Shown here piece by piece: positions 36,254-47,570 of a stretch of 64,000 bases of DNA. Under the pieces are notes generated by a model. The model saw only the letters and a list, made by a program, of their open reading frames with translations. It did no database searches and was not told where the DNA came from. Location of the stretch: contig JADJNS010000003.1 in assembly GCA_016714225.1 (NCBI GenBank), positions 558,001-622,000 of the forward strand, read 5' to 3'. The DNA comes from Archangiaceae bacterium (GTDB lineage: Bacteria; Myxococcota; Myxococcia; Myxococcales; Myxococcaceae). A program made the position numbers and the translations under genes. The stretch's first letter is position 1. Every line of letters starts with the position of its first letter.

Positions 36254-37185
36254 GGCGTGGCTCCCGCGCCGAAGCCGTAGACCTCGACGCACAGCTCGCG
36301 GAGCTCGGCGCTCTGGGCCTGGCTCCACACCCTCAACGTCGAGCCCGGGGGTACCGCCGGCCCCTCGGCCCGCTGCAGCCCGAAGCGGCCCTTGGGGTAG
36401 TCGATCGCCGCGGCCTTCACTCCGTTCACCTCGAGCTGCAGGTGCGTCTCGAAGATGCGGTCTTCGTGAAAATACCCTCGATCCCAGATGAAGCCGCCCA
36501 ACAGTGCCACCTGGTCGGCTGCGGGCACGTTGCTCCACTCGACCACCAGCCGGCCCTGCCCGCCCGGCGGGTAGAGCCGCACGCAGCGCCGCGGCTGAAA
36601 GCGAACCTCGTGCAGCTCGACCGCCACGTAGTTGCCGCCGCCGCAACGGTGCGCCCGCCCGTCGAAGCTGCACGGCAGCCGCGAGCCGTCGGGCCCCTCG
36701 ACGTAGACCTGCGCGGTGCTCAGCGCGTCGGCCAGCGAGAAGCGCGTCGGGTGAAAGCGACCGTTCTGGTACAGCGACAGGTGCAGCCGGCCGAACACCC
36801 GCTCGCTGCCGATGGCGGTGCGGCCCGCTCCGAACACCGACCAGAAGCTGCTCCAGCTCGCCTTGGGCAGGTCGGGCTGCGCGAGCACCCAGACGCGCGG
36901 GTGAAGCTCGAGCGAATCGGCGTCGCTGCCCTGGTACCCGACCACGGTCAGCCTCTCGGGCGCGAACAGCCGGGCCCGCTCGGCCCACCACGGGAACACC
37001 AGCAGCGCGTCGCCTGCCTGCGCTTCCGCCTCGAGCACCGCCTGCACCTGCGCGTAGTCGGCCTCTGACGGCAGCACCGCCGGCACTTTCAGCTGGAAGC
37101 CGAGGCAGAGCAGGGCGACGAGCAGCAAAAGCCCACCTTCCCAGGGCAGTCGGCGCGGCGCGGCAGCCTGCTCAGGACTTCGCAA
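36250..37185 (-). CDS. Membrane-anchored protein of unknown function
   Basis: The 311-residue protein has a hydrophobic helix at residues 17-36 and a mostly beta-rich outer domain with several Tyr/Trp (FPWWAERARLF, YHEDRIF). It begins at TTG 37185, inside the end of carG by 14 bases, and its stop overlaps the GT39 gene by GTGA, so it lies between the two in one unit. It may be an accessory to the glycosyltransferase. No family recognised. Confidence 0.7.
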   Translation of the reverse strand: MRSPEQAAAPRRLPWEGGLLLLVALLCLGFQLKVPAVLPSEADYAQVQAVLEAEAQAGDALLVFPWWAERARLFAPERLTVVGYQGSDADSLELHPRVWVLAQPDLPKASWSSFWSVFGAGRTAIGSERVFGRLHLSLYQNGRFHPTRFSLADALSTAQVYVEGPDGSRLPCSFDGRAHRCGGGNYVAVELHEVRFQPRRCVRLYPPGGQGRLVVEWSNVPAADQVALLGGFIWDRGYFHEDRIFETHLQLEVNGVKAAAIDYPKGRFGLQRAEGPAVPPGSTLRVWSQAQSAELRELCVEVYGFGAGATP

Positions 37186-37684
37186 GGCGGATCTTCTGCT
37201 CGCTGGTCTCGCGGCAGAACACGCAGAAAGAGGCGTCTCCGGCCGGGTACGACGGAGTCCAGTGCGGGTACATCGCGCACCGCGGGTCGAGGCAGTGGTG
37301 CAGGCCCCAGGTGTGCCCGAGCTCTTGCAGCGCGTAGCGGGCCAGCTGCTTCACGTTCTCGGTGGGGTTCTTGATGTGCGCGAACGACACCACCGCGCGC
37401 TGCCCGTTGTACTGCGACACCCCGAAGGTCGGCACCTCGCCGGTGAGCAGCTTGCGCGGCAACAGCTTGCGCGAGGTCACGTAGAGCACCTTGTCGTCTT
37501 GAAATGCCGCCACCTTGGGCGCCTCGCGCAGCAGCCGGTGCGAGTCCCACGGCTCGTTCATGCCCGACGGGGGAGTGACGACTCCCGAGTGCTCGGCGCC
37601 CACCGCGAACGCCTGGTAGAGGATCTTGCAGAGATCTTTCACCAGCTTCGGGTCCAGCTCGTCGAAGGTCGCGACGCGAATCAT
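37172..37684 (-). CDS. carG: CarG zinc-binding transcriptional cofactor (degenerate archaemetzincin)
   Basis: The 170-residue protein has the archaemetzincin-type motif but with Gln in place of the first His: Q120-E-L-G-H124-x-x-G-x-H-H130-C131, then C136, and a later C154-x-x-C157. In Myxococcus xanthus, CarG has the same lesion, binds two zinc ions, has no protease activity and acts as a partner of CarD in light-induced and developmental genes. ATG 37684 overlaps the carD stop by ATGA, as in M. xanthus, which makes the assignment firm. Confidence 0.9.
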   Translation of the reverse strand: MIRVATFDELDPKLVKDLCKILYQAFAVGAEHSGVVTPPSGMNEPWDSHRLLREAPKVAAFQDDKVLYVTSRKLLPRKLLTGEVPTFGVSQYNGQRAVVSFAHIKNPTENVKQLARYALQELGHTWGLHHCLDPRCAMYPHWTPSYPAGDASFCVFCRETSEQKIRLAKS

Positions 37685-38706
37685 TTCTTCTTCCCCGTAA
37701 GGCCGGCAGGAGGCAACGCGGGCATCGCGCTGGCCGACTTCGGCGGGCGACCGCGCTTCTTCGGCTCGGGAGGCGGGCCGTCAGGCTTCGGTTTGGGCGG
37801 GCGGCCGCGCTTCTTCGGCTCGGGCGGCGGGCCCTCGGGCTTCGGCTTCGGCGGGCGGCCGCGCTTGCGCTTCACCGGCTCGATGAGCGGCGACGCCTGC
37901 GGCATGGTCACGTCGACATCCGAGATGACCGACTTCTTCATCGCCTCTTGCGGGGCGGTGACCGCCTCGCGCGGGCGCAGCTTCTTCTCGACTGCCGCGA
38001 CAGCTTTCTTGGCAGCCGGCTTCTCTTCGCCGTCGTCGCCTTCGGCCGCTTCAGCCGATTCGCCTTCGGCCTCGGCCTCGGGCTCTTCCGGCTGCTCCTC
38101 GTCGAGGCCGCCGCCCATCAGATCGCCGTCGAGCCCCAGCTCGTCGTCGTCTCCACCGGCCAGCGCACGGAACTCTTCCGCGGTGCGCTTGGGGCGCTCT
38201 TTGCCGACCGGGAAGAGCAGGGCGTCGATGGTGTCTTCGGCGTCACACTCGAGCACGCTCAGCGACGCCGACATCTCGGCCACCAGCAGGTGGCGCGCGT
38301 CGTTGTACAGCTCGCGCTCTTTGGTCGGCAGCGGCCGCAGCTCGGAGAGCACCTGCAGCCCCTTGACCACCTCGGCCAGGCCCATCAGGCCGCCGGTCGC
38401 CATGCGCTCGACGTTGGTGCGCGCGCGCGCCTTCCAGTCGAGCGAGGCCTTGTCGCTGTCCGACTTGATGAACTCGAGGACCTTGTCGACCTCGTCTGAC
38501 GAAGAGACCTTGCGCACCCCGATGGCCACCACCTTGGCTTCGGGGACCATCACCTTCGCGCCGTCTTCCTCGCGAATCAGGCTGACCATGGTGAGCTTCT
38601 GGCCAGCCACTTCTTTGGTGTCGACGCCGGTGACCTTGCAGAGACCCTGGTTCGGGTACACCACGCGATCGCCGACAGCCAGCCTGAGCGTTCCGGTTTC
38701 CGACAT
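37681..38706 (-). CDS. carD: CarD, CdnL-domain regulator with AT-hooks
   Basis: The 341-residue protein has the CarD/CdnL RNA-polymerase-binding domain at about 8-165 (VGDRVVYPNQGLCKVTGVD, then WKARARTNVERMATGGL), an acidic middle (about 185-230) and a basic tail with three AT-hook cores RGRPP (at about 282, 300 and 318). This HMGA-like layout is known from M. xanthus CarD, which controls carotenoid synthesis and development together with CarG. M. xanthus CarD has four hooks; here I count three. The ATG at 38706 starts at the expected N-terminus. It is followed by carG, an unknown gene and the GT39 gene in close order. Confidence 0.93.
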   Translation of the reverse strand: MSETGTLRLAVGDRVVYPNQGLCKVTGVDTKEVAGQKLTMVSLIREEDGAKVMVPEAKVVAIGVRKVSSSDEVDKVLEFIKSDSDKASLDWKARARTNVERMATGGLMGLAEVVKGLQVLSELRPLPTKERELYNDARHLLVAEMSASLSVLECDAEDTIDALLFPVGKERPKRTAEEFRALAGGDDDELGLDGDLMGGGLDEEQPEEPEAEAEGESAEAAEGDDGEEKPAAKKAVAAVEKKLRPREAVTAPQEAMKKSVISDVDVTMPQASPLIEPVKRKRGRPPKPKPEGPPPEPKKRGRPPKPKPDGPPPEPKKRGRPPKSASAMPALPPAGLTGKKK

Positions 38707-38716
38707 TGAGCCCCTC

Positions 38717-38757
38717 GAAAAAGGCCCGCGGGTCGTAGCACCCCCACCTCGGTGGGG
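38717..38757 (-). terminator. Hairpins between the small gene and carD
   Basis: On the minus strand a CCCCAC/GTGGGG stem (38742-38757) is followed by a CCCGCGGG palindrome and TTTTT (A-run 38718-38722). They may end transcription of the small gene at 38775, or serve as an attenuator ahead of carD. Confidence 0.4.
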
Positions 38758-38774
38758 CATCAAAAAATCGATGT

Positions 38775-38933
38775 TTACCGGTGGTTCAGCTTCACCAGCA
38801 GCTCGTGCAGCCGCGCGTCGATGACCTGCTCGACCTTCTGCTGGTCCGGCGCCTCGTGCTTCGCCGACATCGCCATCACCCCGCCGCCCACCACGCCGCT
38901 CAGCACCGCCACGCCCATCAGCTTCTTGATCAT
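38775..38933 (-). CDS. Small protein with hydrophobic N-terminus (52 residues)
   Basis: This short gene has a strong GAGGAG ribosome site in front of ATG 38933 and ends TAA at 38775. The protein starts MIKKLMGVAVLSGVVGGGVM, a likely signal or membrane helix, and ends with an acidic-basic helix (QQKVEQVIDARLHELLVKL). It lies directly upstream of carD in the same direction. Function unknown. Confidence 0.65.
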   Translation of the reverse strand: MIKKLMGVAVLSGVVGGGVMAMSAKHEAPDQQKVEQVIDARLHELLVKLNHR

Positions 38934-39009
38934 GTGCAGCTCCTCGTTGGCTACGTTTGCCTACAGGCTGCCACACACCTGTGCGCGATCAATTTTTCAG
39001 CGCCCCACC

Positions 39010-39043
39010 AACGTGAACGTGAACGTGAACGTGAACGTGAACG
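39010..39043 (+). repeat. (AACGTG)n microsatellite
   Basis: Five perfect AACGTG units plus a part unit, between the small gene and the kinase gene. The rest of the 38934-39094 gap shows nothing else. Confidence 0.9.
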
Positions 39044-39094
39044 GCCGTGTGAGCGCAACGAACCCCGCGCCACCGCGACGCGAGCGCGCCACCC

Positions 39095-41380
<2,286 letters not shown>

Positions 41381-41458
41381 TTGGCGCCGGAAGGTACCCC
41401 AGAACCCAGCCAGCGGTCGTGGCCCGCCCGGCAACGAAGCACGGCTACATTGCCCACC

Positions 41459-42409
41459 GTGAAAGTGACCTTGCTGCTCTCGATGCTGCTCTCGGGCCTC
41501 GCCTTCGCCGACGGGCAGGTGCTGGTGTTCCCCGCCGTCGGCACCCCCTCGCAGGTCACCGTCTCGGGCAGGGTCTTCACCGAGCCGTTGGGCTCTGGCG
41601 GCTCGCCGCTCTCGCGCAACCTGCGCTCACTGCTGGCCCCCAACTGGAAGGGGGCCCACCTGCAGGTGCGCTTCGCCGGCCAGACCACCGAGGTGGTCAG
41701 CGGTCACGACGGCAATTGGGAGGCCGTCTTCACCGCCCCGAAAGAGCACCCCTTCACCGCGGGCCTGCAGCGCGTCGAAGCGAAGGTAAAGGGCGCGGCC
41801 GCCGGCGGCGCCGAGGTCGACGTCATCTCCGACGGCGCGCCGTTCTTCGTGGTCAGCGACTTCGACGACACCCTGGCGGTCACCGAGGTGCTGAAGAAGG
41901 GCAAGCTGCTCGAGCACGCCATCGCGCAAGACGCCGACTCGCAGCCGCTGGTCGAGGGCATGCCGCAGCTGATGCGCTGCCTGCGCGAGGGCAAGGCCGA
42001 GCGCCCGGTGTTCGCGCTGGTGAGCGGCTCGCCGGTGCAGTTCGTGCCGCGCACCCAGGCGTTTCTCTTCAAACACGATTTTCCGCCATTCGGCCTCTAC
42101 CTGCGCGATCTCGGCCCGCAAACTTTGCGCGACTACAAGCAGCCGATCATTCGCGCGCTGTTGCAGTCGGTGCCGCACGACGTGGTGCTGGTGGGCGACT
42201 CGGGCGAGCACGACCCCGAGGTTTACGGGCAGATGCGCGCCGAGTTCCCCGAGCGGGTGAAGGCGATCGCGATTCACGACGTGGGTCGGCTCGAAGACCC
42301 GGCCCGCGCGCAAAATATGCTGGTCTTCAAACACCCCCGAGACATCTTCCCCGAGCTGATAAAGCGCCGGCTGATCGCGCAGAGCTGCGCCAACGCAGCA
42401 TTCCGCTGA
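41459..42409 (+). CDS. App1-type phosphatase (DUF2183), exported
   Basis: The 316-residue protein has an N-terminal signal peptide (about residues 1-17) and the catalytic DFDDT motif (VSDFDDTLAVTEV, near residue 140) of the haloacid-dehalogenase-like App1 family, whose yeast member is a phosphatidate phosphatase. Other family features are LVSGSPVQFVPR, LRDYKQPIIRAL and VLVGDSGEHDPEVYG. GTG 41459 is chosen for the signal peptide. It is the first gene of a three-gene unit with the large membrane protein and a lipoprotein, which suggests lipid turnover at the envelope; substrate unproven. Confidence 0.85.
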   Translation: MKVTLLLSMLLSGLAFADGQVLVFPAVGTPSQVTVSGRVFTEPLGSGGSPLSRNLRSLLAPNWKGAHLQVRFAGQTTEVVSGHDGNWEAVFTAPKEHPFTAGLQRVEAKVKGAAAGGAEVDVISDGAPFFVVSDFDDTLAVTEVLKKGKLLEHAIAQDADSQPLVEGMPQLMRCLREGKAERPVFALVSGSPVQFVPRTQAFLFKHDFPPFGLYLRDLGPQTLRDYKQPIIRALLQSVPHDVVLVGDSGEHDPEVYGQMRAEFPERVKAIAIHDVGRLEDPARAQNMLVFKHPRDIFPELIKRRLIAQSCANAAFR

Positions 42410-42432
42410 GCGTCGTTCGAAGGAGGCAACCC

Positions 42433-44562
42433 GTGTCTCACCGCTGGAGCTTTTTCCGCGCTGGAGGTTTCGATCAGGTTCGTCTCGATTCAGGAGCCGA
42501 CTTTGCCGCGCTCCACGAGCTCGACCCCAAGCTGTGGGTGGCGCTCAGCTGCCCGACCGGCGGCCTCGAGCTCTCGCCGCACACCCTCGAGCTGCTCGAC
42601 ACCGACAAAGACGGCCGGGTGCGGCTGCCCGAGGTCCTCGCCGCGTTGAAGTGGACGGTGGGGGTGCTCAAGAACCCCGACCTGCTGGTGACCGCCCCCG
42701 ACAAGCTGCCGCTCGACGCCATCAACGACGCCACCGAAGAGGGCAAGCGGCTGCTGGGGTCGGCGAAGAAGATTCTCCACGACCTGGGCCACGACGCCGA
42801 CACCGCCATCGCTCCGGCAGACGCGGCCGACACGGTGAAGATCATCGCCCGCACCAAGCTGAACGGTGACGGGGTGCTGCCGCCCGAGTCGGCAGGCAAC
42901 GACGCCGCGGCCGCCGATGCCCTGCGCGAGATCATGAAGGTGTTCGGCCCGGCGAAAGACATCAGCGGGCTCGAGGGCGCGGACTCGGCCAAGGTGAAGC
43001 AGTTCTTCACCGAGGCCCGCGCGCTGATCGACTGGTGGCACCGCTCGCAGAACGACGAGAAGGTGCTGCCGCTCAAAGACGCCACCGTGCCCGCGTGGGA
43101 CGCGGTGCAGGCGGTGCGCGGCAAGATCGACGACTTCTTCGCCCGCTGCGCCATCGCCGCGATGATGGACACGAAGACCGCCGCCGCGCTCAACCCGCCC
43201 GAGTCCGAGTGGCTTGCCCTGGCCCGCGAAGAGCTCTCGCCGGCGCACGAGCGGCTCAACCACTTTCCCATCGCCCGCATCGAGCCCTCGGCGCCGCTGC
43301 CGCTGACCAAGAACGTCAACCCCGCCTGGGCCGAGCGCCTCGAGAAGCTGCGCGCCGCCGCGGTGGTGCCGGTGTTGGGAGAGCGCGCCGAGCTCACCCA
43401 GACCGACTGGGCGAAGCTCAAAGACGCGCTCGCGGCGCACGGGGCCTGGCTCGCCACCCGCCTTAAGACCGCGGTCGATGTGCTGGGGCTGGCCCGCTTG
43501 AAGGCGCTGGTCGACAGCCCGGTGCCGGCCACCCTCGAGGGGCTGATCGCCAGAGAGAAAGAGCTCGAGCCCGAGATGAAGGCGATCACCCAGGTCGATC
43601 GTCTCGCCCACTACGTTCGCGACCTGAAGCTGCTGCTCGAGAACTACGTGTCGTTTCGAGACTTCTACGCCCGCGATCGCAAGGCCACCTTCCAGGCCGG
43701 CACGCTGTACCTCGACGGCCGCAGCATGGACCTGTGCATCAAGATCGACGACGTGGCGAAGCATGCCGCGCTCGCCGGCGGCTCGATGGCCTACCTCGCC
43801 TATTGCGAGTGCAAGCGCCCCAGCGGCGAGAAGATGAACATCGTGGCCGCGTTCACCGGCGGCGACTCTGACTTTCTCGCGGTGGGGCGCAACGGGGTCT
43901 TCTTCGATCGCAAGGGCCGCGACTGGGACGCCACCATCGTGAAGCTGATGGAGTCACCGATCAGCGTGCGTCAGGCGTTCTTCGCGCCGTACAAGCGGCT
44001 GGCGAAGTTCATCACCGACCAGATCGAGAAGTTCGCCGCCTCGAAGGACAAGGAGAACGACGCCGCGCTGGCAGGCGGGGTCGGCCAGGCCACCGCCGAG
44101 AAGCCTACCCCGTTCGACATCGCCAAGTTCGCCGGCATCTTCGCCGCTCTCGGCCTGGCGGTCGGCGCCATCGGCACGGCGCTCGCCGCCGCCGCCGGAG
44201 GGCTCTGGTCGCTCGCCTGGTGGCAGATGCCGCTCGCCATCGCCGCCGCGCTGCTGGTGGTGTCGACCCCGTCGATGCTGCTCGCCGCGATGAAGCTGCG
44301 CCTTCGCAACCTCGCGCCGCTGCTCGACGCCTGCGGCTGGGCCATCAACGCGCGGGTGCACATCAACATCCCCTTCGGGGCCTCGCTCACCCAGCTGCCC
44401 ACGCTGCCCCCGGGCAGCCGCCGCTCGCTCAGAGACCCCTACGCCGAGCGCCGGCGCGTCTGGCCGGCGGTGCTGCTCTTCATCGTGCTCGCCGGAGCCG
44501 GGTTCTGGTTCTGGCACACCGGCCAACTGCAGGGGTGGTTGGGCCTGGGAGCGAAGCCGTGA
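42433..44562 (+). CDS. Large membrane protein with EF-hand-like loop
   Basis: The 709-residue protein starts GTG 42433 after an excellent AAGGAGG. It contains an EF-hand-like loop, LDTDKDGRVRL (about 55-65), and a second weaker one (TKLNGDGVLPPE, about 142), a long helical region, and three hydrophobic segments near 570-620 and 676-695 that anchor the C-terminus. Cysteines occur in FARCAIAAM and AYCECKRPSG. I do not recognise the family. It ends in a GTGA overlap with the next lipoprotein gene. Role unknown, possibly calcium-sensitive. Confidence 0.78.
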   Translation: MSHRWSFFRAGGFDQVRLDSGADFAALHELDPKLWVALSCPTGGLELSPHTLELLDTDKDGRVRLPEVLAALKWTVGVLKNPDLLVTAPDKLPLDAINDATEEGKRLLGSAKKILHDLGHDADTAIAPADAADTVKIIARTKLNGDGVLPPESAGNDAAAADALREIMKVFGPAKDISGLEGADSAKVKQFFTEARALIDWWHRSQNDEKVLPLKDATVPAWDAVQAVRGKIDDFFARCAIAAMMDTKTAAALNPPESEWLALAREELSPAHERLNHFPIARIEPSAPLPLTKNVNPAWAERLEKLRAAAVVPVLGERAELTQTDWAKLKDALAAHGAWLATRLKTAVDVLGLARLKALVDSPVPATLEGLIAREKELEPEMKAITQVDRLAHYVRDLKLLLENYVSFRDFYARDRKATFQAGTLYLDGRSMDLCIKIDDVAKHAALAGGSMAYLAYCECKRPSGEKMNIVAAFTGGDSDFLAVGRNGVFFDRKGRDWDATIVKLMESPISVRQAFFAPYKRLAKFITDQIEKFAASKDKENDAALAGGVGQATAEKPTPFDIAKFAGIFAALGLAVGAIGTALAAAAGGLWSLAWWQMPLAIAAALLVVSTPSMLLAAMKLRLRNLAPLLDACGWAINARVHINIPFGASLTQLPTLPPGSRRSLRDPYAERRRVWPAVLLFIVLAGAGFWFWHTGQLQGWLGLGAKP

Positions 44563-45293
44563 GTCGCTGGGCGGTCTGCCTCGCCGTCGCGCTGGCGCTC
44601 GCCGCCTGCAAGGGCGACAAGCCGGCCGCACCTCCCGCCGGCAAGCCCAGGCCGGTGGAGCAGTTCAAGCCGCTCACCAACGAGAGCGACGACACCTTCA
44701 AGGTCGGCGCGTTCACTCCGGCGGGGCCTGCGGCGCCCGAAGATCTCAAGCGCCTCGAGCTCAACGGCGACATGGGCCCCGAGGCCGCCCCCAAGGTGCT
44801 GCTGGTGACCCTGGGTGACACCTACCTGGCGCAGGTGACGCCGCTGCTCGCCGCGCTCGACGATGCCGGTTCAGAGGTCTGGGTGAAGCACCCCGAAGGC
44901 AGCTTCGCGTACCGGGTGAAGTTGCGCGACGAGCGAAGCTGGCAGGGGTGGATCGATGAGCCCGTGCCGGGAAAGCTGCGGGTGATTCAGCGCGCCGACG
45001 GCTTCGAGCTGCAGACCAACATGGGCAAGCTCCCCGGCATCGACCCGAACGGCCCGTCGGTGCCGGTGCGCGGCGGGAGAATGGATCTGCCCACCCTGCG
45101 CAAGGGCTTCGAGCGGGTGAAGCAGCGCTTCAAAGACGCGCCCGACGTGTGCTTCGCGCCCTCGATGGGCATGGCCTTGAGCGACGTGTTTGCCGCCCTG
45201 GCGGTCAACTACCCGAGCGCCGACGCGCCCATCTTCAGCGAGCTGTGCCTGGTGTACCCGCGCCCGAAAGCGCCGCGCGACGCAGGGCGGTAG
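44559..45293 (+). CDS. Lipoprotein of unknown function
   Basis: The 244-residue protein begins MSRWAVCLAVALALAAC (lipobox L-A-A-C at 17). The mature part is a mixed fold with only two later cysteines (DVCFAPSMGM and SELCLVYP), reminiscent of an ExbD-type periplasmic domain but too weak to assign. It is co-translated with the large membrane protein upstream. Confidence 0.78.
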   Translation: MSRWAVCLAVALALAACKGDKPAAPPAGKPRPVEQFKPLTNESDDTFKVGAFTPAGPAAPEDLKRLELNGDMGPEAAPKVLLVTLGDTYLAQVTPLLAALDDAGSEVWVKHPEGSFAYRVKLRDERSWQGWIDEPVPGKLRVIQRADGFELQTNMGKLPGIDPNGPSVPVRGGRMDLPTLRKGFERVKQRFKDAPDVCFAPSMGMALSDVFAALAVNYPSADAPIFSELCLVYPRPKAPRDAGR

Positions 45294-45297
45294 GGCG

Positions 45298-45621
45298 TCA
45301 GACCCCGCCGGGGGTGACGCAGACGGTGCTGCTCGAGCCGCGCACCTTCTCGCAGCTGTAGCCCGAGCGGCAGTCGCGGGTCGACGCGCAGCTGCGAAAG
45401 CAGCCGTTCACTCCGTTGCGAATCGCGTCGCGAATGCACACGCTGCCGGCGGGGCAGGTGTTCGGGTCGCTCATCGAGCACGAGAGGGTGCAGTACCCGC
45501 CGGGCAACCCGTCGTTGAGGCAGGTGCGGCCCAGGCAGTCGCGGTCGGTGGTGCAGGGGTCTCCGACCGTCGGGCCACAGGCCATCGAGCACAACAGGAG
45601 CAGCAGGCCGCGCGCCTTCAC
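45298..45621 (-). CDS. Small disulfide-rich lipoprotein
   Basis: The 107-residue protein has a lipoprotein signal (MKARGLLLLLCSMAC, lipobox S-M-A-C) and a Cys pattern of the same type as its larger relatives: CTTDRDC, CTLSCSM, CFRSCASTRDCRSGYSC. It is divergent from the acyl-CoA dehydrogenase, with 38 bases between. Confidence 0.75.
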   Translation of the reverse strand: MKARGLLLLLCSMACGPTVGDPCTTDRDCLGRTCLNDGLPGGYCTLSCSMSDPNTCPAGSVCIRDAIRNGVNGCFRSCASTRDCRSGYSCEKVRGSSSTVCVTPGGV

Positions 45622-45659
45622 GATGTGGGCTCCCTATGGTACGGCGCGGGGCTTTGTCC

Positions 45660-47429
45660 ATGGCTGACTCGAATCCAACCGGTGGTGAGTTTCTTCTTCG
45701 CGACGTAGGCCAGACTCGAATCATGGCGCCCGAGCAGCTGAGCGCCGAGCAGAAGGCGTACTGGGAGACCGCGCACCGGTTCTCGCGCACCGAGGTGCTG
45801 CCGAAGAGCGCCCAGCTCGAGAAGAAGGACTTCGGCCTGATGCGCGACCTGCTCAAGAAGGCCGGCGAGATCGGCCTGCTCGGCATCGAGATCCCCGAGG
45901 CGTACGGTGGCCTGGGCCTGGGCGTGACCACCTCGTGCCTGGTCGCCGAGGCCAAGACCCTCTACGGCAGCTGGAGCGTCACCTTCGGTGGCCACACCGG
46001 CATCGGCTCGCTGCCGATGGTCTGGTACGGCACGCCGGCGCAGAAAGAGAAGTACCTGCCCCGGGTCGCCACCGGCGAGTGCGTCTGTGCCTACGCGCTG
46101 ACCGAGTCGGTGAGCGGCAGCGATGCGCTGGGCGCGCGCACCAAGGCGGTGAAGAGCGCCGACGGCAAGCACTGGGTGCTCAACGGCAGCAAGCAGTTCA
46201 TCACCAACGCCGGCTTCGCCGACCTGTTCATGGTGTTCGCCAAGGTCGACGGCGAGAAGTTCACCTGCTTCATCGTCGAGCGCGGCACCCCCGGCCTCAC
46301 CGTCGGCCCCGAAGAGCACAAGATGGGCCTGCGCGGCAGCTCGACCTGCCCGCTGGTGTTCGAAGACGCCCGGGTGCCGATCGACAACGTGCTGGGAGAG
46401 ATCGGCAAGGGCCACAAGATCGCCTTCAACGTGCTCAACCACGGGCGCTTGAAGCTGGGCGTCGGCGTGCTGGGCGGCATGAAGCTGCAGCTCGAGCACG
46501 TGGTGGCTTACGCCAGAGACCGCAAGCAGTTCTCGACCCCCATCGTGAAGTTCGGCCTGATTCGCGAGAAGCTCGCGCGCATGGCGGTGGCCACCTACGC
46601 CACCGAGTCGATGGCGTACCGCACCGCGGGCCTCATCGACGCGCGCATGGAGGGCGAAGACAAGAACGCGGCCGACCACGACGCGAAGACTCAGGCCGCC
46701 ATCGAGCAGTACGCCATCGAAGCGTCGATTCTGAAGGTGTTCGGCTCTGAGGCGCTGGGGCTGGTGAGCGACGACGCGGTGCAGATTCACGGCGGCTACG
46801 GCTACATCGAAGAGTACCCGGTCGAGCGCGCCTACCGCGACGCGCGCATCAACCGCATCTTCGAGGGCACCAACGAGATCAACCGCATGCTCATCACCGG
46901 CATGTTGCTCAAGCGCACCATGAAGGGCGAGCTGCCCACCTTCGACGTCGCCGGCACCATCGCCGAAGAGCTCGACTCGAAGGCGCTGCCCAAGGCCAGG
47001 GGCAACGACGCGCTGGCGCTCGAGGCGCTGGCCGCCGAGTACCTCAAGCGCATCGCGCTGTACTGCCTCAAGGCGGCCGCCGAGACCTTCGGGCTCGAGC
47101 TCGAGAAGCAGCAGGTGGTGCTCTCGTCGTTGAGCGACCTCATCATGGACGTGTTCGCCCTCGACTCGATGATCACCCGCACCCGCCAGGCGACCAGCGC
47201 GGGCACGCTCGACGCCACGCGGGTGGCGATCATTCGGCTCTTCTCCAATCAGGCCCACGCCCGCGGCTTCGAGTCGGCGCGCCGGGTGCTCACCACCTCG
47301 GGCAAGGCCGACGCCATCGGCAAGCTGCAGGCGCTGCAGCTGTTCAACACCCACAGCCATGGCGAGCTGCTCGAGACGGTGGCCAGCGCGGTCGAGAGCG
47401 CGGGCGGCTACCCGTTTCCGATCGCCTGA
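45660..47429 (+). CDS. Long-form acyl-CoA dehydrogenase
   Basis: The 589-residue flavoenzyme resembles very-long-chain acyl-CoA dehydrogenases (VLCAD/ACAD9-like), with an extra C-terminal 180 residues beyond the common core. It has the FAD-binding CAYALTESVSGSDALG, the loop KQFITNAGFADLFMVF, the catalytic Glu in RIFEGTNEINR, and the QIHGGYGYIEEYPVERAYRD signature. It oxidises fatty acyl-CoA in beta-oxidation. ATG 45660 is preferred to the earlier ATG 45636. It stands alone, followed by a hairpin at 47480. Confidence 0.92.
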   Translation: MADSNPTGGEFLLRDVGQTRIMAPEQLSAEQKAYWETAHRFSRTEVLPKSAQLEKKDFGLMRDLLKKAGEIGLLGIEIPEAYGGLGLGVTTSCLVAEAKTLYGSWSVTFGGHTGIGSLPMVWYGTPAQKEKYLPRVATGECVCAYALTESVSGSDALGARTKAVKSADGKHWVLNGSKQFITNAGFADLFMVFAKVDGEKFTCFIVERGTPGLTVGPEEHKMGLRGSSTCPLVFEDARVPIDNVLGEIGKGHKIAFNVLNHGRLKLGVGVLGGMKLQLEHVVAYARDRKQFSTPIVKFGLIREKLARMAVATYATESMAYRTAGLIDARMEGEDKNAADHDAKTQAAIEQYAIEASILKVFGSEALGLVSDDAVQIHGGYGYIEEYPVERAYRDARINRIFEGTNEINRMLITGMLLKRTMKGELPTFDVAGTIAEELDSKALPKARGNDALALEALAAEYLKRIALYCLKAAAETFGLELEKQQVVLSSLSDLIMDVFALDSMITRTRQATSAGTLDATRVAIIRLFSNQAHARGFESARRVLTTSGKADAIGKLQALQLFNTHSHGELLETVASAVESAGGYPFPIA

Positions 47430-47479
47430 TCCGCTGATCTACGGAAGGTTTTCGCCCCTCGGGTCATCAGAGGGGCCGC

Positions 47480-47505
47480 GGCCCTAATTCCCCCGAAATA
47501 GGGCC
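47480..47505. terminator. Hairpin after the acyl-CoA dehydrogenase gene
   Basis: GGCCCTA pairs with TAGGGCC around a 12-base loop. It is in the 141-base gap between the dehydrogenase and the next gene; no T-run. Confidence 0.5.
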
Positions 47506-47570
47506 AATTCGTCAACCAAGCAGACAGGCCGCCAACGAAACGCGCACGTGACGGTAGGGAAAACTCTTCC

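Noticed and set aside
37172..37684. Active archaemetzincin protease
   Set aside because: The first zinc His is Gln, and the gene follows carD directly; this fits CarG, known to lack protease activity.
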